The notes beneath the pieces are model-generated. The model had not been told where the DNA came from. It ran no database searches and saw only the letters and a program-made list of their open reading frames with translations. A program made the position numbers and the translations under genes. 12,627 nt of DNA from NCBI GenBank assembly GCA_937921525.1, contig CAKZUM010000701.1:1-12627 (forward strand), written 5' to 3'. How positions within the stretch are numbered: the first letter of the stretch is position 1; the number at the start of each line of letters is the position of its first letter. This DNA is from an uncultured Saprospiraceae bacterium (GTDB taxonomy: Bacteria > Bacteroidota > Bacteroidia > Chitinophagales > Saprospiraceae). This document shows positions 1-7,395 of the stretch, one piece after another.

Positions 1-95
1 CTTAAACAATAAATTACGATAAATGATTGCTAATAAACAAATATTTCTTTTTATCAACCAAAGATATAATGCTCGAATGTCAATTCAAGAATGAA

Positions 96-2450
96 TTACC
101 GAACCAGCGCCACATCCCCCGAATAGACAATCCGCTCCCCATCAATAAAATCAATTTCTGCGACCCATACATACACTCCTTGATCTAACAAGCGGCCAGC
201 ATAAGTACCGTCCCAACCTGCGTCGGGATCATTGGGAGAAATTCGCCGTTGTTCGAAGAGCTGTTCTCCCCAACGAGAGAATATTTTTAAGTAAGCTATA
301 TTATTAGCTTCGGGACCTGTATAAACGATTAGACGATCATTAATACCATCTTGATTTGGACTAAAGGCAGAGGGTACAAAAACATCTCTTACTTTCAGTA
401 CTTGAATAAACACTGAGTCTGTAGTTGAACAGTTATCTTCAGAAGTAGCTGTTAAAAAATAAGTCGTATTATTAGCTGGGGAGGCTATTGGATCAATACA
501 ATCGTAACAAGAGAGTCCGCTATTTTCTCTCCATATAGCAGTAGAAACACCTGTGGCGATTTTTGGAGTCAACTCTATTTCATCGGCTAATTCTAAGCGA
601 ATCGTCCCACCAAATTCTATTTCTGGAATAATAGGCGCAATGATCGTGGAAGTCTCTTCCGTGGTACATCCATTCGCATCCTCAGCGATTAGAGTATATT
701 CGCCTTCTGTGAGACCTGTAAAATCTGCTGCCTCTAAAGCACGTTGGCCGTTCAACTGATAACGGTATGGAGGGACTCCACCGCTAATCTCTTCTAGGGC
801 CACTTGTCCAGTCGCCAAGCCCTCACAACTAGGCGCAATAAAAGAAGTACGCATCATGATTGGAGGTGGTTGAGATAAACTGGTATTCGCTTCCTGCTCA
901 CAGCCAACCGCATCTGTAATGGTAACAAAATAATCTCCTGCTGCAAGTTGTTGACGGCTTGCTTCTTGGCTTCCATCATTCCATCGGTAGCTATAAGGAC
1001 CAATGCCTCCAACAGGTATTGGTACGATCTCTCCATTTTCTCCTCCAAAACAGGCAAGGGAAAAACCATTAAAGTCAGAAGTTTCGAAGGTAGTTGTTAT
1101 CACTTCTGGTTCTGTGATCTCTGTGATCAAAATGCGTTGATTCCCAAAACCGTCATTGATCGTTACTAGGTAAGTATTGGCAGGTAAATTATTAATAGTA
1201 TTTGGTTCATTTAAATCATCAATAATCCCGCCGCCACTCAATACATTTCCAAGACTTGCCCATTCATAAGTAAATGGAGGACTACCATTTAAAATAGAGA
1301 AATTAAAACTTCCTGACGCCTCTCCGTTACATATTACATTGGTTGGAGTGATCGCTCCTTGAATATTACAAACTACCACAAATAAATCTAGTGTAATCGT
1401 ACTATCGCATCCTAATTCATTAGACAATATGGTCGTATGAATACCTGTTTGAGAAAATCTTTCATCACCCACAGGCAAGAAATCATCTTCACATATATTC
1501 ACACTTCCTAAATCCGTAAATGAAGCGGGTACTGCTTCTAAATCAACAAAAATCACACTATCACAAGCTTGGTCTGTGAGAATATGAAATTCATAAATTC
1601 CTGTGGTATTCAAGATGGTATCTGCTACTTCAAAAATATCTCCTTCACAGATTCTTTCTACAAAATTAGTTGGAGGGATAGCCGTAACTAAAATATTTCT
1701 ACAAGTTGGAGGCGCTTCTTCACAGGCATTAAATGAAGTGACACATAAAGTATGAATACCTGGGGTTTCAAAAGTAATCGGTACCGCTGGTGCATTGTTT
1801 CTTAAATCCTGCCCATCCAGTTCCCATTTAAATTCGGTTGCACTAACAGGTGCATCTACTGTATATATTCGTTCTACATCTGGACAAGTATCAAAGTTAC
1901 CAGTTATCTCACCTGAACTTGGTAAGGACTCTACTCTTGTATTTCCATCTAGTACCGTAAATGTCCAATCACAATTATCTCCAAAACCACCATCCATGAC
2001 CAAATAGTAATATTGCCCAATAATTAAAGGTTCGGTATTTTCTATAGTGCCACTTTCTCCTGGCCCAATGCTGGTCATCCCTCCAAAACAATTAGAAATA
2101 CGAGCGAAGTTGTCACAATCAATTCCTTTATACAAACCAAACTCTAATCCGAAATTACTTTCACAATTGGATACTGCCATATTTACTCTCAGATTCTCAC
2201 TGCCTGCTATAAATGCTATCCATTGCATATTATGCGCTACAAAAGTGCACTCTCCTGCAAAACCAGGAGGGGCTTCCCCAACCACATCTGCTTCATGCCG
2301 ACCTGTAAATCCATCTATGTCGCAGATGATACAAGCGTCTGCGCAAAAGGAAGTCATCCTTGGAGGGTCTTCGCATGGGAGGGGTTGAGCTGATACAAGA
2401 TGAGATAATAAAAAGAGGGGAATGAAAATGAATATGGTTCTTATGTTCAT
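96..2450 (-). CDS. Secreted SprB-repeat protein with type-B T9SS C-terminal domain
   Basis: A 784-residue protein, probably exported by Sec and then carried to the cell surface or medium by the type IX secretion system. Residues 1-21 form a signal peptide (hydrophobic core IFIFIPLFLLSHLV, then SAQ). Residues 26-170 are a Cys-rich N-terminal region (about a dozen Cys) of the kind seen in large Saprospiraceae surface proteins. Residues 175-258 look PKD-like. Two related modules, 268-306 and 319-357, both run ICE-D...TGI...CDS-I-x-DL. Three SprB-type repeats follow (about 365-450, 465-530 and 538-605), with the recurring pattern C-G-G--P--Y-W/Y--G-Y-V-I-D--GC. An Ig-like stretch spans 610-687. 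Residues 689-784 are the gliding-motility-associated C-terminal domain, with FVPSAFSPNQDGIND and then IFSRWGEQLFE...GWDGTYAG...GVYVW. Function is probably adhesion or matrix; the ligand cannot be read from sequence. The ATG at the 5' end gives an intact signal peptide, so the start is secure. Confidence 0.93.
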   Translation of the reverse strand: MNIRTIFIFIPLFLLSHLVSAQPLPCEDPPRMTSFCADACIICDIDGFTGRHEADVVGEAPPGFAGECTFVAHNMQWIAFIAGSENLRVNMAVSNCESNFGLEFGLYKGIDCDNFARISNCFGGMTSIGPGESGTIENTEPLIIGQYYYLVMDGGFGDNCDWTFTVLDGNTRVESLPSSGEITGNFDTCPDVERIYTVDAPVSATEFKWELDGQDLRNNAPAVPITFETPGIHTLCVTSFNACEEAPPTCRNILVTAIPPTNFVERICEGDIFEVADTILNTTGIYEFHILTDQACDSVIFVDLEAVPASFTDLGSVNICEDDFLPVGDERFSQTGIHTTILSNELGCDSTITLDLFVVVCNIQGAITPTNVICNGEASGSFNFSILNGSPPFTYEWASLGNVLSGGGIIDDLNEPNTINNLPANTYLVTINDGFGNQRILITEITEPEVITTTFETSDFNGFSLACFGGENGEIVPIPVGGIGPYSYRWNDGSQEASRQQLAAGDYFVTITDAVGCEQEANTSLSQPPPIMMRTSFIAPSCEGLATGQVALEEISGGVPPYRYQLNGQRALEAADFTGLTEGEYTLIAEDANGCTTEETSTIIAPIIPEIEFGGTIRLELADEIELTPKIATGVSTAIWRENSGLSCYDCIDPIASPANNTTYFLTATSEDNCSTTDSVFIQVLKVRDVFVPSAFSPNQDGINDRLIVYTGPEANNIAYLKIFSRWGEQLFEQRRISPNDPDAGWDGTYAGRLLDQGVYVWVAEIDFIDGERIVYSGDVALVR

Positions 2451-2554
2451 TTAAGCAATATAGGAAGTCAAATTTTATTATCCAAAACTCCTATTAGTTT
2501 TTTGTCTACCCTATACTTTTAGATTCTTTGGCAAATATTATAAAAAAAATATAG

Positions 2555-2583
2555 GATCATCGAGGTTTGTAACCTCGATGATC
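2555..2583 (-). terminator. Perfect 13-bp hairpin followed by a T-run on the minus strand
   Basis: GATCATCGAGGTT (2555-2567) pairs exactly with AACCTCGATGATC (2571-2583) around a three-base loop, TGT. Read on the minus strand the hairpin is followed by CTATATTTTTTTTATAA, a good intrinsic-terminator tail. It lies 66 bases past the stop of the possible decayed minus-strand frame at 2650, so it may be the surviving terminator of a lost gene. It also separates the secreted-protein gene from read-through of genes further upstream on that strand. Confidence 0.6.
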
Positions 2584-2649
2584 TGTTCCAAAAAAAGTAT
2601 TTCTTATAAAAATTAAAAAGTGTACGGTAGAGAATTAGTTTTTACTCAA

Positions 2650-2763
2650 TTACACCGCTTCAAACAAATCATCCATCGTTAGCGTTTGGTCAATTAACCC
2701 GATAGTATGTTGATTCTGTAGAAGTGGAAAAGAGCTTAAGAAAGTTAAGAATAGCTGTTTTTT
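2650..2763 (-). pseudogene. Possible C-terminal remnant of a lost minus-strand gene
   Basis: The minus strand reads 37 codons ending in QNQHTIGLIDQTLTMDD, then LFEAV and a TAA stop. This looks like an ordinary protein end: mixed, charged and non-repetitive. The frame is closed upstream by TAA codons at 2764-2766 and beyond, and has no start codon that would make a sensible gene. Open stretches in other minus-strand frames continue towards 2907, as expected if frameshifts broke an older gene. A terminator-like hairpin follows 66 bases downstream. The family is not recognised. A chance open frame is a real alternative. Confidence 0.2.
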
Positions 2764-2913
2764 TTAGTTTTAGTAGCAGCAAAAAACCTGACTTTGGAGT
2801 TGACATCCACGGCAATTCATCAAAAAAACAACCACTTTTTGATCTTGCTGTTTGGGTTCTAAAAATTCCGATAATACCAGCACTAACGGGTATATCAACG
2901 GTGTGTTAATAAT

Positions 2914-2947
2914 AAAATGGCGATACCCTTTCGAGTATCGCCATTTT
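2914..2947. terminator. Terminator hairpin 3' of the acyl-CoA ligase gene
   Basis: AAAATGGCGATAC (2914-2926) pairs exactly with GTATCGCCATTTT (2935-2947) around an eight-base loop. It begins 30 bases past the ligase stop codon. Because the arms start with AAAA and end with TTTT, either strand gives a stem followed by a T-rich tail. On the minus strand the tail is TTTTATTATTAAT, on the plus strand TTTTTGATT. The natural role is ending the minus-strand ligase transcript. Confidence 0.75.
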
Positions 2948-2977
2948 TGATTAAATACATTTGAGACTATTCCTTAT

Positions 2978-4516
2978 TCACCCCTCCTTCAACAACCGCT
3001 TCATAATCTTCCCAGTAGCACTCTTCGGTAATTCCTCTTCCCGAATCGTCACAATCCTTGGATACTTATAAGCCGCCATTCGTTCCTTACAAAAGACTCG
3101 GATTTCGTCTTCCGTAGCGGTAGTACCTGCTTTCAAATAAACCACCGCTCGAACCTCTTCGCCTAAGGCATCATGGGGCATACCGATGACGGCACACTCC
3201 TGTATAGCTGGATGCTCATATAAAATTTCTTCAATCTGTCGAGGGAAAACATTATAGCCCCCTCTCAGAATCATTTCCTTTTTTCGATCAACGATGAATA
3301 GGTAGCCTTCCTCATCCAAGTAGCCAATATCGCCTGTGCTTAACCAGCCATTATTGAATGATGCGGCGTTGGCCTCTGGGCGATTGAAATAGCCATTCAT
3401 CATACCGGGGCTTCTACATATTACCTCTCCTTTTTCACCTTGTGGAACGGTAGCTCCGTTGTCATCTACAATTTTAAATTCTGTGCCCCACATCGGTTTT
3501 CCTGCCGAGCCAATTTTTTCTTCCACATGGTCTACCCCATTTGTAGATACCCCTGATCCTGTTTCTGTTAAGCCATAGCCCTCCCCTATTTTTACACCTA
3601 ATGTTTGTTCCCATGCCTCTGCTAATTCGACAGGTAAAGGCGCGCCACCTGATCCACAAAAGGATAAGGAACTTAGATCTCTCTTACTAAAATCTGGATG
3701 ATAGAATAGGCGATTGTACATCGTTGGGACGCCTGCAAAATCAGTGACTTTATCTCGTTCCATTACTTCTAAGACCTTCCCTGGTTCAAATCTTGGTAAT
3801 AAAGTGATCGTTCCGCCCATCCCTATACTCGCACATAATACATTGAACAAACCGTAGACATGAAAAAATGGAAGATGGGCGATAGTCACCCGATCATGTG
3901 TTTGCGCTCCTTTCCCATCAAAAGGAATTAATACACTTTGGTAGAAAATACTAAAATGACTCAATACCGCTCCTTTAGGAATCCCTGTGGTACCACTGGT
4001 ATACAGGATTAGTGCAGGATCATCTGCTCCTGTATAGACCATTTCTAGGTCGTTCTTTCCTGCGGCCATTAGGGTATTAAAGTCATGGGTATTTTTTCCA
4101 TTAGGAACGAAGTTTCCTTTTGATTTAATGACGATGAGGTGTTCGCAAGTAGGGGTGCTTTCAAAACTTTTCAAACTTGGTTCTAAAAAATCTTCCCATA
4201 CAATAATCGCTTTGGCCGCACTATCTTTTAGTCGGAAACTGACTTCGTCTTCCTTATATAATACATTCACGGGTACATTCACTACTCCTAAATAGGCGGC
4301 CCCAAAGAAACATATAGGAAATTGGGGGACATTGGGTATTACAAGTAATACTCGATCTCCTCTGGTTATTCCTAGTTGGTGCAAGCCTGTGGTAAAGCAT
4401 TCGGCAGCAGCAGATAATTCTTTGAAAGATAGCTTGTGCTGATCCATTATTAAGGCGGTGTGATCTGGCTTTCTGCGAGTACTTTCTCGTAGTAGCATGG
4501 CGATATTGAAGCTCAT
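2978..4516 (-). CDS. Fatty-acid--CoA ligase (AMP-forming, ANL superfamily)
   Basis: A 512-residue cytoplasmic enzyme that activates a carboxylic acid with ATP and joins it to coenzyme A through an acyl-adenylate. The full set of family motifs is present: the P-loop LYTSGTTGIPKG (171-182), GYGLTETG (313-320), WLSTGD (391-396), the hinge region around D410-RKKEMI, RGGYNVFP (418-425), and PKSATGK (497-503) carrying the C-terminal lysine K503 needed for adenylation. Length is normal for bacterial long- or medium-chain acyl-CoA synthetases, and nothing appears truncated. The substrate cannot be read from the motifs. It diverges from the racemase-kinase-dehydrogenase operon across a 650-base spacer, so it is a natural candidate to supply acyl-CoA to those enzymes. 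A hairpin terminator lies just downstream. The start gives MSFNIAMLLRES, a usual N-terminus for this family. Confidence 0.93.
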   Translation of the reverse strand: MSFNIAMLLRESTRRKPDHTALIMDQHKLSFKELSAAAECFTTGLHQLGITRGDRVLLVIPNVPQFPICFFGAAYLGVVNVPVNVLYKEDEVSFRLKDSAAKAIIVWEDFLEPSLKSFESTPTCEHLIVIKSKGNFVPNGKNTHDFNTLMAAGKNDLEMVYTGADDPALILYTSGTTGIPKGAVLSHFSIFYQSVLIPFDGKGAQTHDRVTIAHLPFFHVYGLFNVLCASIGMGGTITLLPRFEPGKVLEVMERDKVTDFAGVPTMYNRLFYHPDFSKRDLSSLSFCGSGGAPLPVELAEAWEQTLGVKIGEGYGLTETGSGVSTNGVDHVEEKIGSAGKPMWGTEFKIVDDNGATVPQGEKGEVICRSPGMMNGYFNRPEANAASFNNGWLSTGDIGYLDEEGYLFIVDRKKEMILRGGYNVFPRQIEEILYEHPAIQECAVIGMPHDALGEEVRAVVYLKAGTTATEDEIRVFCKERMAAYKYPRIVTIREEELPKSATGKIMKRLLKEG

Positions 4517-4696
4517 ATGTTTAGGATTAGATGATTTGACAAGATTACTAGTGTGATTGAAATTATTCTCTGTGGAATTTTTACCACGGATTCACAGATT
4601 ATTAAGGTCTACGATTGACGGCAGACGGTCGAGACGCAACCAGCCATCAATAGAGTATAACTAATTTATGTTAGTTCTCAATACCACATAATTGTA

Positions 4697-4793
4697 AGAA
4701 TTAGGATTCATGGGATTTTAGATGGAGTAAGATTTTAAACAGTGGCAGCATCAAAAATCCTATTAATCTTAAAATCTTATAAATCCTAATTCT
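4697..4793. repeat. Imperfect 40-bp inverted repeat
   Basis: The left arm (4697-4736) starts AGAATTAGGATT and the right arm (4754-4793) ends AATCCTAATTCT. About 30 of 40 positions are complementary, with G-T pairs adding more, around a 17-base spacer. The first 12 bases pair perfectly, as does a GATTTTA block further in. Both arms are built from short units of the type GGATTTTA and AGATTTTA. This looks like a dispersed foldback repeat rather than a terminator, since it is far from either flanking stop codon. Confidence 0.6.
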
Positions 4794-4997
4794 GACAGTG
4801 GTGGCTTTGGCTTTACACTTTCTGTTGATTAAACCTAAATATAAAAAAAGATCGCTCAATACTTAGTATTTGCAATTGAAAAAATTACTTTTGATCTATT
4901 CTGCAAAACCAATGAATAAGAACTTTTCTTTAATCAGGATAAAATAGCGTAACTAGGTGTACGTTCTTTTTTCATCGAAAAAAAAGAACCAAAAATT

Positions 4998-5077
4998 CTA
5001 GTCCAAAAAAACTGGCAAGCCCACCCGTAAACGGTTCGGAAGTATACTTCCTCATGCTCAAACAGTTTTTGGACTAG
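4998..5077. repeat. Foldback repeat with a palindromic loop
   Basis: CTAGTCCAAAAAAACTG (4998-5014) is complementary to CAGTTTTTGGACTAG (5063-5077), apart from two extra A bases in the left arm. Inside the 48-base loop lies GGAAGTATACTTCC (5038-5051), a perfect 14-base palindrome. The loop is noticeably richer in G and C than its flanks. A third hairpin (4963-4989) sits immediately upstream. The arrangement resembles a mobile or dispersed intergenic element, or a structured RNA leader. It lies 90 to 170 bases before the racemase start codon. Confidence 0.6.
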
Positions 5078-5086
5078 CCATCCCGC

Positions 5087-5112
5087 TTAGATGTTGACCA
5101 TTAGACGTCGAC
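5087..5112. repeat. 12-base direct repeat upstream of the racemase operon
   Basis: TTAGATGTTGAC (5087-5098) and TTAGACGTCGAC (5101-5112) match at 10 of 12 positions with a period of 14 bases. They end 54 bases before the racemase start codon. Tandem half-sites of this size are typical of activator binding sites, and an AraC-family regulator is encoded downstream at 9317. Binding by that or any protein is conjecture. Confidence 0.35.
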
Positions 5113-5166
5113 AATACTAATTTCCTATCATGTTTAAAGTATAAATAAAATACAAAAAATTAAATA

Positions 5167-6258
5167 ATGGGACCGTTAAAAGGAATTAAAGTGATTGAAA
5201 TGGCAGGCATAGGCCCTGGACCATTTGCAGGAATGTTGTTAGCAGATATGGGCGCAGAGGTAATCTCTGTGGAGCGTAGAGTGGATAAACATAAGAATAG
5301 ATTGCCCGACTGTAGTCGCAGGGGCAAACGTTCAATTGCGATCAATCTGAAAAGTGAGGAAGGGATCGCTACGTTAATGCAGTTAATAGAAAAAGCAGAT
5401 GTCCTTTTTGAGGGTTTCCGACCAGGGGTGATGGAACGTTTGGGAATCGGGCCAGAGGAATGCCTAGCCAAAAATCCTAAATTAATATATGGACGGATGA
5501 CAGGTTGGGGGCAAACAGGACCATTGGCGAAAGCGGCTGGTCATGATATTAATTATATCTCCTTGTCGGGTGCATTATATGCTATGGGGAGAAAACATGA
5601 AAATCCCGTACCGCCATTAAATTTAGTAGGCGACTATGGAGGTGGAACGATGTTTTTAGTCATGGGTATTTTAGCGGCTTTATTAGAATGTAAGACTTCT
5701 GGTAAAGGTCAAGTGGTCGATGCAGCCATGACGGAAGGATCAGCTAATTTGATGGCAATGTTTAATTCTTTACATGCAATGGGAATGTGGTCTCCAAAGA
5801 GAGGGGTAAATTTATTAGACTCTGCCGCGCACTTTTATGATACCTATGAAACACAAGATGGTAAGTATGTTTCTATTGGGTCGATTGAACCACAGTTTTA
5901 TGCTTTGCTTCTTGAGAAAGCCAATTTGGATAAAGACACTTTTGGTGCTCAAATGAATCAAAAGGCATGGCCTACAATGAAAGAAAAATTAGTGGAAGTT
6001 TTTAAAACAAAAACTAGAGATGAGTGGTGTGACATTATGGAAGGTACGGATGTTTGCTTTGCTCCTGTTTTAGATTTTATAGAGGCACAACAACATCCAC
6101 ACAATGTTGCTAGAAAAGCATATATTGATGTAGATGGTATGACACAGCCTGCTCCTGCACCAAAGTTTAGTCGTACAGAAAGTGAGGTACAATTTGGCTC
6201 GCGTGCTGCGGGGGAAGATACGGAGGAAGTACTTAGGGATTGGGGAGTTGTTAGCTAG
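5167..6258 (+). CDS. Alpha-methylacyl-CoA racemase-like protein (CaiB/BaiF, family III CoA-transferase fold)
   Basis: A 363-residue cytoplasmic enzyme. The racemase sub-family interconverts (2R)- and (2S)-methylacyl-CoA by proton exchange at C2, so that (S)-specific acyl-CoA dehydrogenases can act on branched chains. The residues known to be catalytic in the mycobacterial enzyme MCR are found here at the same positions: R91 (FRPGVMERLG), H126 (AAGHDINY), D156 (LVGDYGGG) and E241 (GSIEPQFYA). The pocket signature YGRMTGWGQTGP (108-119) is also typical. These residues favour a racemase over a CoA-transferase such as formyl-CoA transferase, which uses a catalytic Asp. Length is normal. The ATG is preceded by an A-rich leader, usual in Bacteroidota. 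The phosphotransferase gene follows after 62 bases with no terminator, so co-transcription is likely. Confidence 0.92.
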   Translation: MGPLKGIKVIEMAGIGPGPFAGMLLADMGAEVISVERRVDKHKNRLPDCSRRGKRSIAINLKSEEGIATLMQLIEKADVLFEGFRPGVMERLGIGPEECLAKNPKLIYGRMTGWGQTGPLAKAAGHDINYISLSGALYAMGRKHENPVPPLNLVGDYGGGTMFLVMGILAALLECKTSGKGQVVDAAMTEGSANLMAMFNSLHAMGMWSPKRGVNLLDSAAHFYDTYETQDGKYVSIGSIEPQFYALLLEKANLDKDTFGAQMNQKAWPTMKEKLVEVFKTKTRDEWCDIMEGTDVCFAPVLDFIEAQQHPHNVARKAYIDVDGMTQPAPAPKFSRTESEVQFGSRAAGEDTEEVLRDWGVVS

Positions 6259-6320
6259 ATAAGAAATGGTTCAATAATAAATGTACCATTCCTAAAGATA
6301 GTTATTTATAAAATAAATTA

Positions 6321-7367
6321 ATGGATTCCGCAAAAGAAATACGAAAAGGCGAAGCCTTAGATTGGAACAAATTAAAAGATTATTTACAAGCACAATTACC
6401 AGAATTAAAAGGTAAAATGAAGGTAGCCCAATTTCATGGAGGACATGCCAATCTGACCTATTTATTGACCTTCGAAGATACGGAATTGGTGCTACGCCGA
6501 CCGCCCTTTGGAAAGATAGCACCTGGGGCGCATGATATGAAACGGGAGTACAAAGTATTGTCAAAACTCTACAAGCACTTCTCCCCTGCCCCACGAGCTT
6601 ATCATCTTTGTGAAGATGATTCTGTAATAGGTGCAAAATTTGTAGTGATTGAACGGAAGCGAGGCGTGATTGTCAGATACAAATTATTAGACTGTTTTAA
6701 GGAAATGGATAACGCAGCAACCCGTATTGCTGATGCGATGATTCGAGCACAGTCGGAACTTCATTTGGTAGATTATGAAAAAGCAGATTTGAGTAATTTA
6801 GGACGGCCCCTAGGTTTTTTAGAGCGTCAGTTAGGTGGTTGGTCTAAGCGTTGGGAGATGTCCAAGACAGAAGAAAATAAGGCAATGGATAATATTTTGT
6901 CTTGGCTTCAATCAGATATGCCAATTACACAAACCGTGTCTATTATTCATAATGACATCAAGCCTGACAATTGTCAGTTTCAGCCGGATAATCCTGATTT
7001 GGTAACAGCCATTTTTGATTGGGATATGTGTACCTTGGGCGACCCTTTAATTGATTTTGCCTCTACCCTTAGCTATTGGCCAGATAATCGAATTGATCGG
7101 ACCAAATATCCAAACTTGCCTGTCACCTTACATGGAGACTTTCCACCGAAGCAGTTTTTGATTGATAAGTATCAAGAATATACTTCTTTTGATATAAGTC
7201 GATTGCCTTGGTATGAAGTCTTTGCTTATTGGAAAGGAGCGGTGATTGCGCAACAATTGTACAAACGATATGTCGATGGACAGACGACAGATGAGCGGAT
7301 GAAAATGTTTGGCGTATCTGCTAAAGCATTGGTGGATTTGGCAGCACTTATTATTGAAGAAAATTGA
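6321..7367 (+). CDS. APH-fold phosphotransferase, ACAD10/11 N-domain-like
   Basis: A 348-residue member of the aminoglycoside-phosphotransferase/choline-kinase fold, complete for the family. It has the nucleotide-loop region FHGGHANLTYLL (38-49), then ELVLRRPP (55-62) where the ATP-binding basic residue sits, and KREYKVL (74-80) with the partner Glu. The catalytic loop is HNDIKPDN (210-217; D212, N217). The metal-binding motif is IFDWDMCTLGDPLIDFA (231-247; D233). The RRPP and GDPL-DFA signatures are those of the sub-family fused to, or adjacent to, acyl-CoA dehydrogenases, not of antibiotic-resistance enzymes. Known relatives include the N-terminal domain of animal ACAD10/ACAD11 and LvaA of Pseudomonas putida, which phosphorylates 4-hydroxyvaleryl-CoA. 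The dehydrogenase gene begins 28 bases downstream. I infer phosphorylation of a hydroxyacyl-CoA; the substrate is unknown. A small LvaB-like partner is not present here. Confidence 0.9.
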   Translation: MDSAKEIRKGEALDWNKLKDYLQAQLPELKGKMKVAQFHGGHANLTYLLTFEDTELVLRRPPFGKIAPGAHDMKREYKVLSKLYKHFSPAPRAYHLCEDDSVIGAKFVVIERKRGVIVRYKLLDCFKEMDNAATRIADAMIRAQSELHLVDYEKADLSNLGRPLGFLERQLGGWSKRWEMSKTEENKAMDNILSWLQSDMPITQTVSIIHNDIKPDNCQFQPDNPDLVTAIFDWDMCTLGDPLIDFASTLSYWPDNRIDRTKYPNLPVTLHGDFPPKQFLIDKYQEYTSFDISRLPWYEVFAYWKGAVIAQQLYKRYVDGQTTDERMKMFGVSAKALVDLAALIIEEN

Positions 7368-7395
7368 ATTTTACACACAAAAAAAAAGCAGTCAT

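Larger units (their letters stand above)
2451..2977. other. Intergenic region between two minus-strand genes
   Basis: This 527-base AT-rich spacer holds two strong hairpins (2555-2583 and 2914-2947), listed separately, and a short minus-strand reading frame ending at 2650 that may be the decayed end of a lost gene. A 61-codon plus-strand frame (2724-2909) is open but has no recognisable motif and runs over the same decayed stretch, so I do not call it. No convincing Bacteroidota TAnnTTTG promoter was found upstream of the 2450 start. The nearest string on the minus strand is TAAAATTTG, one base too long between TA and TTTG. Confidence 0.6.
4517..5166. other. Repeat-rich divergent intergenic region
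   Basis: This 650-base spacer between the divergent ligase and racemase genes encodes no protein I can support. It contains an imperfect 40-bp inverted repeat (4697-4793), a second foldback (4998-5077) with a 14-base palindrome in its loop, and a 12-base direct repeat (5087-5112) close to the racemase start. There is also a small hairpin of GTTCTTTTTT (4963-4972) with AAAAAAGAAC (4980-4989). Around 4571-4597 is a stretch resembling CCACGGATTCACAGATT, a type of intergenic repeat common in these genomes. Promoters for both flanking genes should be here, but no clean TAnnTTTG box was found. Confidence 0.6.

Noticed and set aside
2724..2909. 61-codon plus-strand frame
   Set aside because: Low-complexity Ser/Lys start, no motif and no promoter. 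The same stretch is about equally open on the minus strand.
4517..5166. CRISPR array or tRNA gene in the repeat-rich spacer
   Set aside because: The repeats are inverted or only two-fold, with no regular spacer series. No cloverleaf with a CCA-type end or anticodon arm was seen.
5167..6258. Formyl-CoA or succinyl-CoA transferase
   Set aside because: The racemase residues H126, D156 and E241 are all present at MCR positions, which is unlikely in a transferase.
6292..6636. 114-codon minus-strand frame opposite the kinase gene
   Set aside because: It is antisense to a well-supported gene, has no family motif and mirrors the codon bias of the real frame.
6321..7367. Antibiotic-resistance kinase
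   Set aside because: The fold is shared, but the RRPP and GDPL-DFA signatures and the operon with acyl-CoA enzymes point to the ACAD10/11-type family.
7309..7395. In-frame extension of the acyl-CoA dehydrogenase to an ATG at 7309
   Set aside because: It overlaps the kinase gene, and the extra 29 residues (Trp- and Lys-rich) do not resemble the family N-terminus. The ATG at 7396 does.
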